From Sinomonas sp. ASV486 (GTDB lineage: Bacteria; Actinomycetota; Actinomycetes; Actinomycetales; Micrococcaceae): a stretch of DNA of 64,000 bases. The DNA lies in the NCBI RefSeq assembly GCF_030908215.1, contig NZ_JAVFJK010000009.1, positions 117,616 to 181,615 of the forward strand. Direction: 5' to 3'. Positions 8,707-16,728 of this stretch are shown here, piece after piece (the stretch's first letter is position 1; the number at the start of each line of letters is the position of its first letter). The translations under genes and the position numbers were made by a program. Below the pieces are notes generated by a model, which saw only the letters and a program-made list of their open reading frames with translations, made no database searches and was not told where the DNA came from.

Positions 8707-9909
8707 GTGATCACCCCCGAGTATCAAAGCCAGCCTTCCGCCGCCCCCACGACAACGGTCTCCGAGCTCTTGGACGTGCCGCCCGATCAGAGTGCGCCAG
8801 GGGTGTCGACCGTCGATCCTGCAGGGGGCGAGCCTCCTTCCGGGGGCAGTGCCCAGGGGCGGCGTCCGCTCCGGAACGCGGCGATTGCCATGAGCGCTGC
8901 CTTGGCCCTCGTGGTTGCCGGTTCGGTGGTGGGCGCGCTTGTGCTGCGCTCAGCCCTCGGAATGGACAAGGTCTCGGATTACGCGGGTCCCGGTGACGGA
9001 CAGGTCCAAGTCAACGTCCAGCCGGGAACCGGCCTCGTCGCGGTGGCGCAAGAGCTGAAGCAGGAGGGCGTCGTCGCGGACACCGATACCTTCGTCCGCG
9101 CCTTTGCCGACGTCGGGGGGAAGCTCCACCCCGGCGGCTTCACCTTCAAGAAGCAGATGAAGGCCTCCGACGCGGCGCAGCTCCTCGCAGACGACAATTC
9201 GAAGGTCATCTACTTTGCGCTCAGCGCTGGGCTCCGCCTCAACGAGTCGCTCGACACAATCGCGAAGTCCGCGAGCGTCGACCGCAAGGACCTCGACAAG
9301 CTCAACGCCGAGCCCGCGCAGTTCGGGCTCCCCTCTCAGGCCACGAACCTCGAGGGCTACTTGGCCCCGGGTGAGTACCGCTTCCCCACGGGGACGGCTG
9401 CGAAGGACATTCTCGCCGCGCTCGTCTCGGCCACCGTCGAAGAACTCAAGAAGGCTGGGATCACCGATCCCGCGAAGCAGCACGAGGTGCTCACCGTCGC
9501 GAGCATCGTGCAGGCCGAGGGCGGCCGGGCCGACTACGGAAACGTGGCCGGGGCCATCTACAACCGGCTCAAGCCGAACGATCAGACCGATGGCCTCGTC
9601 CAGTCCGATGCGACCGTCACTTATGGACTCGGCACCAAGACGGTCCAGCTCACGGACGCGCAGAAGGCAGACACCAACAACGCCTACAACACCTACGTCC
9701 ATCCCGGCCTTCCGCCCGGACCCATCGGCTCGCCCGGATCGAACGCCGTCGCAGCGGCAGCGCACCCGACGGCCAATGACTTCCTGTTCTGGGTGACCGT
9801 CAACCTCGACACGGGTGAGACGAAGTTCGCGAAGACGTACGCGGAGCATCAGGCCAACGTGGCTCAGTACCAGCAGTGGTGCGCGGCTAACGCCGGGAAA
9901 TGCGCTTGA
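8707..9909 (+). CDS. mltG: Endolytic transglycosylase MltG
   Basis: Membrane-bound lytic transglycosylase that cuts nascent peptidoglycan strands. The 400-residue protein has a cytoplasmic N-terminus rich in Pro/Ser/Gly, one transmembrane helix (about residues 57-85) and an extracellular YceG/MltG domain. The active-site motif is VASIVQAEGG with Glu271 in the catalytic position, followed by the family pattern GAIYNRL, QSDATVTYGLG and the substrate-site NAYNTYVHPGLPPGPIGSPG. The GTG start has GGAGG 8 nt upstream. In many actinobacteria mltG lies beside ruvX and aroE; here that context is absent, so this may be a second copy (inference). Confidence 0.9.
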   Translation: MITPEYQSQPSAAPTTTVSELLDVPPDQSAPGVSTVDPAGGEPPSGGSAQGRRPLRNAAIAMSAALALVVAGSVVGALVLRSALGMDKVSDYAGPGDGQVQVNVQPGTGLVAVAQELKQEGVVADTDTFVRAFADVGGKLHPGGFTFKKQMKASDAAQLLADDNSKVIYFALSAGLRLNESLDTIAKSASVDRKDLDKLNAEPAQFGLPSQATNLEGYLAPGEYRFPTGTAAKDILAALVSATVEELKKAGITDPAKQHEVLTVASIVQAEGGRADYGNVAGAIYNRLKPNDQTDGLVQSDATVTYGLGTKTVQLTDAQKADTNNAYNTYVHPGLPPGPIGSPGSNAVAAAAHPTANDFLFWVTVNLDTGETKFAKTYAEHQANVAQYQQWCAANAGKCA

Positions 9910-9958
9910 GCGCAGCGGCTCGCCCCTGAAGAAGCCGGTCTGCCGCCAGCGGGCGCAC

Positions 9959-9964
9959 TATAGT
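9959..9964 (+). promoter_or_regulatory. -10 box of the aldo/keto reductase gene
   Basis: TATAGT, close to consensus, lies 8 nt before the ATG at 9973. The transcript would start on or within two bases of the start codon. The -35 region is weak. Confidence 0.5.
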
Positions 9965-9972
9965 CGGACACC

Positions 9973-10959
9973 ATGGAAGAACGCGTGCTGGGTCGGACCG
10001 GCCGGACGGTGTCGCCGATTGGCCTCGGAACGTGGCAGTTGGGAGCGGACTGGGGCGAGGTCGGCAGCGCAGACGCCGCGCGGGTCCTCGACGCAGCGGC
10101 CGAGTCCGGAGTGAGGTTCTTCGACACTGCCGACGTCTACGGTGACGGGCGCAGCGAGCAGATCATCGGCGCGTGGCTCGCGGCGCACCCGGACGCCGGG
10201 ATCATGGTGGGGACGAAGATGGGCCGACGCATGCCCCAAGTCCCCGAGAACTACATGCTCGCCAACTTCCGCGAGTGGCTCGATCGTTCCCGCCGCAACC
10301 TCGGCCAGGACACTCTCGATCTGGTCCAGCTGCACTGCCCGCCCACCCCAGTCTACTCTGACGACAGGGTCTTTGACGCCCTCGACCAGCTTGTCGACGA
10401 GGGCGTGATGCGGAACTACGGCGTCAGCGTGGAGACGACCGAAGAGGCGTTGACCGCGATCGCACGGCCCGGTGTCGCTTCGGTGCAGATCATCTTCAAT
10501 CCCTTCCGACTCAAGCCCCAGGAGGAAGTCCTCCCGGCTGCACAGAAGGCAGGCGTGGGGATCATCGTCCGCGTGCCCTTGGCGTCCGGCCTGCTGAGCG
10601 GGAAGTACAGTCGCAGCACCCAGTTTGCCGAGCACGATCATCGGAGCTATAACCGGGACGGCTCAGCCTTCGATGTGGGGGAGACCTTTTCGGGGGTGGA
10701 CTTCGAGCGCGGTCTCGACGCGGTGGCCGAGTTTCAGGAGCTCGTCCCGGAGGGCCTGACCACTGCCCAGGCCGCCTTGGCCTGGATCATCTCCCAACCG
10801 GGGGTGACGACCGCCATCCCGGGAGCGAGGAACGCCGCCCAAGCGAAGGCGAACGCCGCGGCTGCCGATGGCGTCGGCCGTCTGGGCCCGGAGCTCGACG
10901 GCGGTGTGCGTCGCGTCTACGACAAGTACTTCCGCGAGGCGGTCCACCCGCGCTGGTAG
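9973..10959 (+). CDS. Aldo/keto reductase
   Basis: NADPH-dependent (beta/alpha)8-barrel oxidoreductase of 328 residues. The catalytic tetrad is visible: Asp in FFDTADVYG, Tyr56 in the same motif, Lys82 in VGTKMG and His121 in QLHCPPTP. The C-terminal cofactor region reads ALAWIISQPGVTTAIPGARN. The closest pattern is the YghZ/PdxI-like group of AKRs; the natural substrate is unknown. It stands alone between mltG and a divergent-function MerR gene, with its own near-consensus -10. Confidence 0.92.
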   Translation: MEERVLGRTGRTVSPIGLGTWQLGADWGEVGSADAARVLDAAAESGVRFFDTADVYGDGRSEQIIGAWLAAHPDAGIMVGTKMGRRMPQVPENYMLANFREWLDRSRRNLGQDTLDLVQLHCPPTPVYSDDRVFDALDQLVDEGVMRNYGVSVETTEEALTAIARPGVASVQIIFNPFRLKPQEEVLPAAQKAGVGIIVRVPLASGLLSGKYSRSTQFAEHDHRSYNRDGSAFDVGETFSGVDFERGLDAVAEFQELVPEGLTTAQAALAWIISQPGVTTAIPGARNAAQAKANAAAADGVGRLGPELDGGVRRVYDKYFREAVHPRW

Positions 10960-10966
10960 CCCCGGG

Positions 10967-10980
10967 CGCACGACGGCGGG
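10967..10980. repeat. Half copy of the ACGACGGCG palindrome family
   Basis: The left arm GCGCACGACGGCGG is present 8 bp after the aldo/keto reductase stop, without its partner arm. It probably is a decayed member of the intergenic palindrome family. Confidence 0.5.
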
Positions 10981-11039
10981 CCCTCCAGAGGCGTTGAGCG
11001 GCCTCGCGGAGGGCAGTCGGTCCGTGACGATCCCGCCCC

Positions 11040-11070
11040 TTGACCTTGACGCAGCGTCAACTCCTACGGT
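11040..11070 (+). promoter_or_regulatory. MerR-type promoter with 19-bp spacer and operator
   Basis: -35 TTGACC (11040-11045) and -10 TACGGT (11065-11070) are 19 bp apart, the over-long spacer that MerR-family activators untwist. Inside the spacer lies a perfect palindrome, TTGACGC-A-GCGTCAA (11046-11060). AAGGAGG and the ATG of the MerR gene follow, so the gene is predicted to be autoregulated. Confidence 0.85.
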
Positions 11071-11091
11071 GGTAACCACAAGGAGGAACGC

Positions 11092-11847
11092 ATGGACTGG
11101 AGCATTCAGGAAGTCGCCAGGCTGGCCGGGACCACGAGCCGGACGCTGCGCCACTACGGGAGCATCGGCCTGCTCGAGCCCAGCCGCGTGGGCCACAACG
11201 GCTACCGCTACTACGGGCCGGAGGAGCTGGTCCGGCTCCAGCGCATCCTCCTTCTCCGCGATCTCGGGCTCGGCCTCGAAGCAATCGCGGAGGTCCTCGC
11301 CAGCCAGCAGGACCAGAAGGAGGCGCTGCGCACCCATCTGGAATGGCTGCGGCAGGAACAGGGCCGGCTCGCGCGCCAGGCGAGGGCCGTTGAGGTGACG
11401 ATCCAGCAGATGGAAGGAGGTGGCCAGCTCATGGCACAGGACATGTTCGATGGGTTCGACCACACGCAGTACAAGGACGAGGTCGAGGAGCGCTGGGGCA
11501 AGAAGGCGTACGCGGACTCCGACGCGTGGTGGCGAGGCCTCGGCCCTGACGGCCAGAAGGAGTGGCAGAACCGCGTCGCGCAGCTCAACGCAGACTGGCA
11601 GGCCGCCTTCGCTGCCGGGGAGACACACGACGGCGCCGCCGCCGAGACGCTGGCTTCCCGCCATGTGCAGTGGCTCGCCGGGATCCCCGGCACGCCCGGT
11701 TACCCGGACGGCCCCGCCAAGGCCTACGTGCTGGGCCTCGCCGACATGTATGTGACCGACGAGCGCTTCGCCGAGAACTATGGCGGCCCCGAGGGCGCAG
11801 CCTTCGTCCGCGACGCTTTGACGGCGTATGCGGCCCGGGAGCTCTGA
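11092..11847 (+). CDS. TipA-like MerR family regulator with TipAS domain
   Basis: 251 residues. Residues 1-70 form the MerR winged helix (IQEVARLAGTTSRTLRHYG and NGYRYYGPEEL), residues 75-110 the dimer coiled coil, and the rest a TipAS antibiotic-recognition domain (YADSDAWWRGLG, RHVQWLAGIPGT, GLADMYVTDERFAENYGG). Streptomyces TipAL covalently traps thiopeptides and activates its own gene. The fit of a 19-bp-spacer promoter with an internal palindrome directly upstream supports the same autoregulation here. No drug-export gene is adjacent, so its other targets are unknown. Confidence 0.92.
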   Translation: MDWSIQEVARLAGTTSRTLRHYGSIGLLEPSRVGHNGYRYYGPEELVRLQRILLLRDLGLGLEAIAEVLASQQDQKEALRTHLEWLRQEQGRLARQARAVEVTIQQMEGGGQLMAQDMFDGFDHTQYKDEVEERWGKKAYADSDAWWRGLGPDGQKEWQNRVAQLNADWQAAFAAGETHDGAAAETLASRHVQWLAGIPGTPGYPDGPAKAYVLGLADMYVTDERFAENYGGPEGAAFVRDALTAYAAREL

Positions 11848-11893
11848 GCGAAGGATTCGGGGCTATCCTCGGAACTGCTTGAGAAGCGAGCGC

Positions 11894-11921
11894 ACGACGG
11901 CGGGTGCCCACCCGCCGTCGT
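11894..11921 (+). terminator. Intergenic palindrome copy A
   Basis: Arms ACGACGGCGGGTG and CACCCGCCGTCGT are separated by CC, 46 bp after the MerR stop. It is a very stable stem without a U-tract, so termination is a likely but unproven role. Confidence 0.7.
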
Positions 11922-11950
11922 TCGCTGTCTGCGGACGGCCGCCAAGCGGA

Positions 11951-11997
11951 TTGAATCGGCGATACCCCTGGGGGTATGTTTGAGTGACTGGGGTCAC
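11951..11997 (+). promoter_or_regulatory. SQR promoter with CstR/CsoR-like operator
   Basis: -35 TTGAAT (11951-11956), 18-bp spacer, -10 TATGTT (11975-11980). The spacer and -10 contain ATACCCCTGGGGGTAT (11962-11977), palindromic but for one central base and nearly identical to the operators of the persulfide sensor CstR, which controls sulfide oxidation genes in staphylococci. A small inverted repeat GTGAC/GTCAC (11984-11997) follows at the predicted transcript start. Confidence 0.8.
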
Positions 11998-12084
11998 ACT
12001 GCCGATTTCCCCGGCTGTCACTGATGGCCGGCGAGTCCTTCGACAAGCGCAGCCCCTCGAAACCTGAGGAAAGGCATCACCGCG

Positions 12085-13281
12085 ATGGGCATCCACCACA
12101 AGATCCTGATCATCGGCGGCGGCAACGCCGGATTGAGCGTGGCGGCGCGGCTGCGCCGTGCGGGCCAGAGCGACATCGGCGTGCTCGAGCCGAGCGACAA
12201 GCACTACTACCAGCCCCTGTGGACCCTGGTCGGGGGAGGCCGGGCCCCGCAGAAGGAATCGGTGCGGGACCAGGCCGCGGTCATGCCGAAGGGCGTCGCG
12301 TGGATCCGTGACGCGGCCGTCGATATCGACCCGGATGCCAAGATGGTCACCACGGTGGGCGGCGCGGAGATCGGCTACGACTACCTCGTTGTCTCCCCGG
12401 GCATCCAGCTGGACTGGGACAGGATCCCAGGCATGGCCGCGGCCGTCGAATCCCCCGCGGCGTCCAGCAACTTCCGCTACGACCTGGCCCCCAAGACCTG
12501 GGACCTGATCCGGGGGATGCGGTCGGGCACCGCGGTCTTCACCATGCCCGCCGGGCCGATCAAGTGCGCCGGGGCCCCGCAGAAGATCGCCTACCTCGCC
12601 GCGGACTACTGGCGCCAGCAGGGGGTGCTGGGAAACATCCGCGTCGTGATGGTGCTTCCGACCCCGGGGATGTTCGGCGTGAAGGTCTTTGCCGACGAGC
12701 TGGAGCGGGTCGTGGCCAAGTATGGGATCGAGGTCCGCAAGAGCAGTGAGATGACCTCCGTGGATCCTCACGCCCAGGAGATGGTCATCACCGACCACGC
12801 GACCGGCGCCAGCGAGACCCTCCACTACGACATGCTGCACACCGTTCCCCCGCAGTCCGCGCCGGACTGGCTGAAGGCGACCGCCCTTGCCGACCCGAAC
12901 AATTCCGCGGGGTACGTCGAGGTTGACAAGCACACCCTCCAGCACACTCGCTACCCCACTGTCTTTTCGTTGGGCGACGCCGGCTCGACCCCGAACTCCA
13001 AGACCGGGGCCGCGATCCGCAAGCAGGCCCCCGTGCTGGTCCAGAACCTGCTCTCTGTGATGAAGGGCCAGCCCGCCGAAGCCAGCTACAGCGGCTACGG
13101 GTCCTGCCCCCTCACCACCGCGCGCAACAGGATGCTTCTCGCGGAGTTCGACTACAGCCTGCAGCCCGCGCCGAGCATCCCGCTGATCGATACGACGCGC
13201 GAGCGCTGGGACATGTGGCTGCTCAAGCGCTATGGACTGCCGTTCATGTACTGGCGGTTCATCCTTCCCGGGCGTGCCTGA
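12085..13281 (+). CDS. sqr: Sulfide:quinone oxidoreductase, type II
   Basis: Membrane-associated flavoprotein that oxidises sulfide and passes electrons to quinone. The 398 residues begin with the FAD-binding ILIIGGGNAGLSVAARL. The two redox cysteines expected in type II (mitochondrial-like) enzymes are Cys161 in GPIKCAGAPQK and Cys341 in YGSCPLTTARNRMLLAEF. The second FAD contact is FSLGDAGSTPNSKTGAAIRKQ. GAGGAAAGG precedes the ATG. No rhodanese, persulfide dioxygenase or CstR gene is adjacent, but a CstR-like operator overlies its promoter, so sulfide or persulfide induction is likely (inference). Confidence 0.92.
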   Translation: MGIHHKILIIGGGNAGLSVAARLRRAGQSDIGVLEPSDKHYYQPLWTLVGGGRAPQKESVRDQAAVMPKGVAWIRDAAVDIDPDAKMVTTVGGAEIGYDYLVVSPGIQLDWDRIPGMAAAVESPAASSNFRYDLAPKTWDLIRGMRSGTAVFTMPAGPIKCAGAPQKIAYLAADYWRQQGVLGNIRVVMVLPTPGMFGVKVFADELERVVAKYGIEVRKSSEMTSVDPHAQEMVITDHATGASETLHYDMLHTVPPQSAPDWLKATALADPNNSAGYVEVDKHTLQHTRYPTVFSLGDAGSTPNSKTGAAIRKQAPVLVQNLLSVMKGQPAEASYSGYGSCPLTTARNRMLLAEFDYSLQPAPSIPLIDTTRERWDMWLLKRYGLPFMYWRFILPGRA

Positions 13282-13329
13282 GGGTGCCTCGGCGTGGCAT
13301 TGACTGAAGGCCGACAATAAGGCGGGCGG

Positions 13330-13357
13330 ACGACGGCGGGTGCGCACCCGCCGTCGT
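13330..13357. terminator. Intergenic palindrome copy B, bidirectional terminator
   Basis: ACGACGGCGGGTGC and GCACCCGCCGTCGT abut to form a 28-bp perfect palindrome, extended outward by imperfect GGCGGGCGG/CCGTCCGCC pairing. It lies between the convergent sqr and oxidoreductase genes and is followed by TTTCATTT, the best U-tract of any copy. Confidence 0.8.
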
Positions 13358-13371
13358 CCGTCCGCCTTTCA

Positions 13372-13387
13372 TTTAGACCGGTCTAAA
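13372..13387. promoter_or_regulatory. Distal LacI-type operator at the 3' end of the oxidoreductase gene
   Basis: TTTAGACCGGTCTAAA is a perfect 16-bp palindrome with the central CG usual for LacI-family sites. It is identical to the site in the promoter region at 14667-14682, and the oxidoreductase stop codon is part of it. Two identical sites 1,295 bp apart suggest looping or roadblock repression. Confidence 0.8.
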
Positions 13388-14576
13388 GAAGCCGCACATC
13401 CTCCCATGCACCGGCAGAATCAGACCGTTCCGCGGCCTCGAGGACCTCGGCGACCCGCCAGCCGTCCTCGAAGGATGGGTACGCCTGGGTGCCGTCGAGG
13501 ATCGCCTGGAAGAAGTTGCGGATCTCAACCGCCTTGAGCTCGTGGAGCCCGATCGTGACGCCGGGGAATGGCCAGAACGCGGCGTAGTCGCCGTGCCCTG
13601 GACCGAGCGTCACGGTGGTGCTGCCCGGGAATGCCGTGGGCTCCCCGCCGCGCAGGAACAGCTCGACCTTGTAGGAGTCCTGCTGCGAGAAGCGCACGGA
13701 GCCCTTCGATCCGAACACCTCGACCCCGAGGTCGAACGGGTGGCCGTTGGCCACCCGACTTGACTCGATGGTCACGGACGCGCCGGAGACGAGGCGGCCG
13801 AGCACGGTCGCGACGTCGTCGTTCTCCACCGGAAGCAGCGGCGCGTCTGCAGCGGCCTGAGACCCGTACGAGAGCGCACCCGAGGCCTCGGGCCGCTCCC
13901 GCACCATGGTCGCGAGGTCGCCGAAGACCCGCGTGATGGGCCCGCCGAGCGCCTGCACGAGCGAGATCACGTGCGATCCGATGTCCCCGAGAGCCCCGAG
14001 GCCGGCCTTGCCGCGCTCGTAGTGCCAGGTGCGGGGGAGTGACGGGTCAGCGTTCGCGTCGACCACGAAGTGCCCCTTGATGCTCCACACGTCCCCGAGC
14101 GTGCCGTCGTCGATGAGCCTCCTGATGAGCTGCACGCCTGGGTTGCCGAGGTACGAGAAGCCCACGAGGGTGGTCACACCGGCGTCACGTGCCGCCTCCC
14201 ACATCGCCCGGGCCTCCTTGGCCGTGATCGCGAGCGGCTTCTCGCAGTAGACGTGCTTGCCGGCGGCGATGGCCTCCATGGCCACCTCGTAGTGGAGCCA
14301 GTTCGGCGTCACGATGTCCACGACGTCGACCTCGGGATCGTGCACCGCCGCGTGCCAGTCGCTCGTCCAGCGGGAGAACCCGAGCTGGCGTGCGCCGGCC
14401 TCGGCACGCGCGTCGTCCACGTCGGCGAGCACGCTGAGCTCGGGCGCCGCGGGAAGCGCTGGGAAGAGCGTGGGGAGGGCCCCGTACGCGAGGGTGTGGG
14501 ACTTCGCCATGAGCCCGGCGCCGATGAGGGCGACGCGGAGCCTGCGCGTGTTCTGGGTCGTTGGACTGATCGTCAT
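13383..14576 (-). CDS. Gfo/Idh/MocA family oxidoreductase
   Basis: NAD(P)-dependent sugar or polyol dehydrogenase-type protein of 397 residues. The Rossmann motif is VALIGAGLMAKSHTLAY, the family signature is VYCEKPLAITAKEA, and the C-terminal domain contains WHYERGKAGLGALGDIGSH. AAGGAA precedes the ATG. It is divergent from two TIM-barrel isomerases across a shared operator, and a second identical operator overlaps its stop codon. With those neighbours it probably acts in the breakdown of an inositol-like or rare sugar. The substrate cannot be deduced. Confidence 0.9.
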   Translation of the reverse strand: MTISPTTQNTRRLRVALIGAGLMAKSHTLAYGALPTLFPALPAAPELSVLADVDDARAEAGARQLGFSRWTSDWHAAVHDPEVDVVDIVTPNWLHYEVAMEAIAAGKHVYCEKPLAITAKEARAMWEAARDAGVTTLVGFSYLGNPGVQLIRRLIDDGTLGDVWSIKGHFVVDANADPSLPRTWHYERGKAGLGALGDIGSHVISLVQALGGPITRVFGDLATMVRERPEASGALSYGSQAAADAPLLPVENDDVATVLGRLVSGASVTIESSRVANGHPFDLGVEVFGSKGSVRFSQQDSYKVELFLRGGEPTAFPGSTTVTLGPGHGDYAAFWPFPGVTIGLHELKAVEIRNFFQAILDGTQAYPSFEDGWRVAEVLEAAERSDSAGAWEDVRLL

Positions 14577-14654
14577 CGAGCATTTCCTTATTCCGCCGCG
14601 TGAGCGGCACGTCCGGCCGCCGGAAAGACCGGCGCGGAATCAGGATAGGCCATA

Positions 14655-14694
14655 TTGACGAGAATGTTTAGACCGGTCTAAAGTCCATTTTCAA
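14655..14694. promoter_or_regulatory. Divergent promoter and operator of the sugar locus
   Basis: On the forward strand TTGACG (14655-14660), 18 bp, TAAAGT (14679-14684) drives the isomerase genes. On the reverse strand TTGAAA (14694-14689) and TAAACA (14670-14665) could drive the oxidoreductase. The perfect palindrome TTTAGACCGGTCTAAA (14667-14682) overlaps both -10 regions. The LacI protein at 16729-17748 is the likely binder. Confidence 0.8.
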
Positions 14695-14754
14695 CAACAT
14701 CAGCCGGTCCCTCGGCCCGAAGCAAGGACGTTCGATGAACCAGGAAGCCCCACG

Positions 14755-15762
14755 ATGAGAGTCGGCCTCTACCTCGCCGCGCTCATGGATCTCCCCCTCC
14801 GCGACGCGCTCTCGATGGCGCACGGCTGGGGCATCACCGATGCCGAGGTCCCGGCCGGCGGTTTCAACCCCTACGGCCACTGCAACCCCGGTGCGCTCGT
14901 CGCCAGCGCCGCCGCGCGCGACGAGTTCCTCGGCCTGTTCGCCGAGACCGGGGTCAACCTCGCGATCCTCAACGCGAACAGCAACCCCCTCCACCCCGAC
15001 CCCGAGGTCAGCGTTCCGCACCGGAAGGACCTCCGGGACGCGATCGTGCTGAGCTCCCAGCTCGGCCTCGACCGGCTCAACGCCATGGTCGGCAGTGTGG
15101 GCTCCGGACCGGGCGCCACGCTGCCCACGTGGTCGCTCGTGCCGTGGGAGAGCGGCCTGCTCGAGGTCCGCGACTACCAGTGGTCCGTCGCGCTGCCGTA
15201 CTGGAAGGAGACCGCGGCCTTCGCCGAGGACCACGGCGTCCGGCTCGCGCTGGAGATCCACCCGCACATGCTCACCTACAGCCCCGCCACGCTCGAGCGG
15301 TTCCTCGACGCCGTCGGGTCGGAGTACCTGGGTGTGAACCTCGATCCGAGCCACCTGTTCTGGCAGGGCATCGATCCGAACCGCATGGCCGCACGGTTCA
15401 CCGGGCGGATCTGGCACGTTGCCGCGAAGGACACCGTGCTCGTGCCCGAGAACATCGCCGAGTGGGGCCTCCTCGACGACCGGTACGCGTACATCCCGTC
15501 CGAGGAGAAGCCCCAGCCGCTAGGCGGCCGCTACCTCACCACCCGGCCGCCGGCGGACGGGCCGTGGCATTTCGTCGCAGCCGGACGCGGGCACGACGTC
15601 GCATGGTGGACCGACTTCCTCGCCACCGTGCGCCGCGCGGGCTTCGACGGCGCCGTCTGCATCGAGAACGAGGACTGGGACCTGCCCCGCGAGGAGTCCA
15701 TCCCCGTCGCCGCGCGGACGCTGCGCGCCGCCATCGGCATCGCCGAGCCCACCCACGCCTGA
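14755..15762 (+). CDS. Sugar phosphate isomerase/epimerase (xylose isomerase-like TIM barrel)
   Basis: 335 residues of the AP-endonuclease 2/xylose isomerase-like barrel family. Metal-site residues are suggested by ALEIHPHMLTY, GVNLDPSHLFWQGIDP, HVAAKDTVL and the C-terminal CIENEDWDLPRE. It is the first gene rightward of the divergent operator, followed after 86 bp by a second barrel of the same superfamily. In such loci these enzymes isomerise or dehydrate keto-sugar intermediates made by the Gfo/Idh/MocA enzyme; the exact reaction is unknown. Confidence 0.88.
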   Translation: MRVGLYLAALMDLPLRDALSMAHGWGITDAEVPAGGFNPYGHCNPGALVASAAARDEFLGLFAETGVNLAILNANSNPLHPDPEVSVPHRKDLRDAIVLSSQLGLDRLNAMVGSVGSGPGATLPTWSLVPWESGLLEVRDYQWSVALPYWKETAAFAEDHGVRLALEIHPHMLTYSPATLERFLDAVGSEYLGVNLDPSHLFWQGIDPNRMAARFTGRIWHVAAKDTVLVPENIAEWGLLDDRYAYIPSEEKPQPLGGRYLTTRPPADGPWHFVAAGRGHDVAWWTDFLATVRRAGFDGAVCIENEDWDLPREESIPVAARTLRAAIGIAEPTHA

Positions 15763-15770
15763 CCGCGTCT

Positions 15771-15804
15771 GGCGCACGACGGCGACCGCTCGCCGTCGTG
15801 CGCC
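15771..15804 (+). terminator. Intergenic palindrome copy C
   Basis: Arms GGCGCACGACGGCG and CGCCGTCGTGCGCC with a 6-nt loop ACCGCT, 8 bp after a stop codon and between two co-oriented isomerase genes. If it terminates, it would lower expression of the second gene relative to the first. Confidence 0.65.
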
Positions 15805-15848
15805 GCCTCACCACCCGCCGCCTCGCCGCCCCCATCAAGGAGCACACC

Positions 15849-16697
15849 ATGAAGATCACCCTCGACCCGCTGCCCTTCCGCCACCTCCCCATCCCCGAGA
15901 TGGTCCGCACCGTTGCCGACCTCGGGTACGAATGGATCGAGTTCTCCCAGCGGGACGACTTCTTCCCCTTCTACCTCTACCCGCGCGCCAACGACGCCCT
16001 CGTCCAGCAGCTCAAGGCCGCGCTGAAGGAGACCGGGGTGAAGATCGCCTCTGTGCTGCCGATCCTTCGTTGGTCCAGCCCGGACGAGGACGAGCGCCAG
16101 GCTGCCGTGCGCTCCTGGATGCGTTCGATTGACATCACGGCTGAACTGGGCGTGGACCAGATGAACTCCGAGTTCTCCGGCCGCCCCGAGCAGAAGGAGC
16201 GCAGCGAGGCCCAGTTCCTGCGCTCGATGGAGGTGATCCTGCCCCGCCTCGAGAAGGAGGGCATCAAGCTCAATATCGAGCCGCACCCGGACGACTTCAT
16301 CGAGGACGGCATCGAGGCCGTGCAGATGATCCGCGGCCTCAACTCGCCCAACATCGGGTTCCTGTACTGCGTGCCGCACACGTTCTACCAGGGCCACGAG
16401 CCGGCCACGATCGTCGAGTACGCCGGGCCGGACCTCAAGCACCTGCACCTCGCCGACTCGTTCGACTACCGCGCGTCCGGCGGCCGCCGGTACCTGCTCA
16501 ACCCGGCGGAGACGAACGCGACCGTGCACCAGCACCTCCCGTACGGGCAGGGCGAGGTGGACCTCGACGGCTTCTTCGCAGCGCTCAAGCGCGTGGACTT
16601 CGATGGCATCGCGACCGTGGCCGTGTTCTCGCAGGAGGAGAAGGCCGTGGAGAACTCCATCTGGATGCTCGAGGAGACCAAGAAGCGCCTCGCCTGA
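15849..16697 (+). CDS. Sugar phosphate isomerase/epimerase, second copy
   Basis: 282 residues, TIM-barrel isomerase of the same superfamily as the upstream gene but clearly different in sequence. Typical segments are LGYEWIEFSQRDDF near the N-terminus, KLNIEPHPDDF, and DLKHLHLADSFDYR, which carry the metal-binding Glu, Asp and His. AAGGAG precedes the ATG at a short distance. It belongs to the LacI-controlled sugar locus. I cannot name the substrate. Confidence 0.87.
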   Translation: MKITLDPLPFRHLPIPEMVRTVADLGYEWIEFSQRDDFFPFYLYPRANDALVQQLKAALKETGVKIASVLPILRWSSPDEDERQAAVRSWMRSIDITAELGVDQMNSEFSGRPEQKERSEAQFLRSMEVILPRLEKEGIKLNIEPHPDDFIEDGIEAVQMIRGLNSPNIGFLYCVPHTFYQGHEPATIVEYAGPDLKHLHLADSFDYRASGGRRYLLNPAETNATVHQHLPYGQGEVDLDGFFAALKRVDFDGIATVAVFSQEEKAVENSIWMLEETKKRLA

Positions 16698-16715
16698 GGT
16701 GCTCGGGCGCTCACC

Positions 16716-16721
16716 TAGGCT
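16716..16721 (+). promoter_or_regulatory. -10 box of the LacI gene (leaderless)
   Basis: TAGGCT lies 7 nt before the GTG at 16729. This decides the start: in-frame GTG 16741 and ATG 16756 lack properly spaced ribosome binding sites. Confidence 0.45.
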
Positions 16722-16728
16722 TGTCGCT

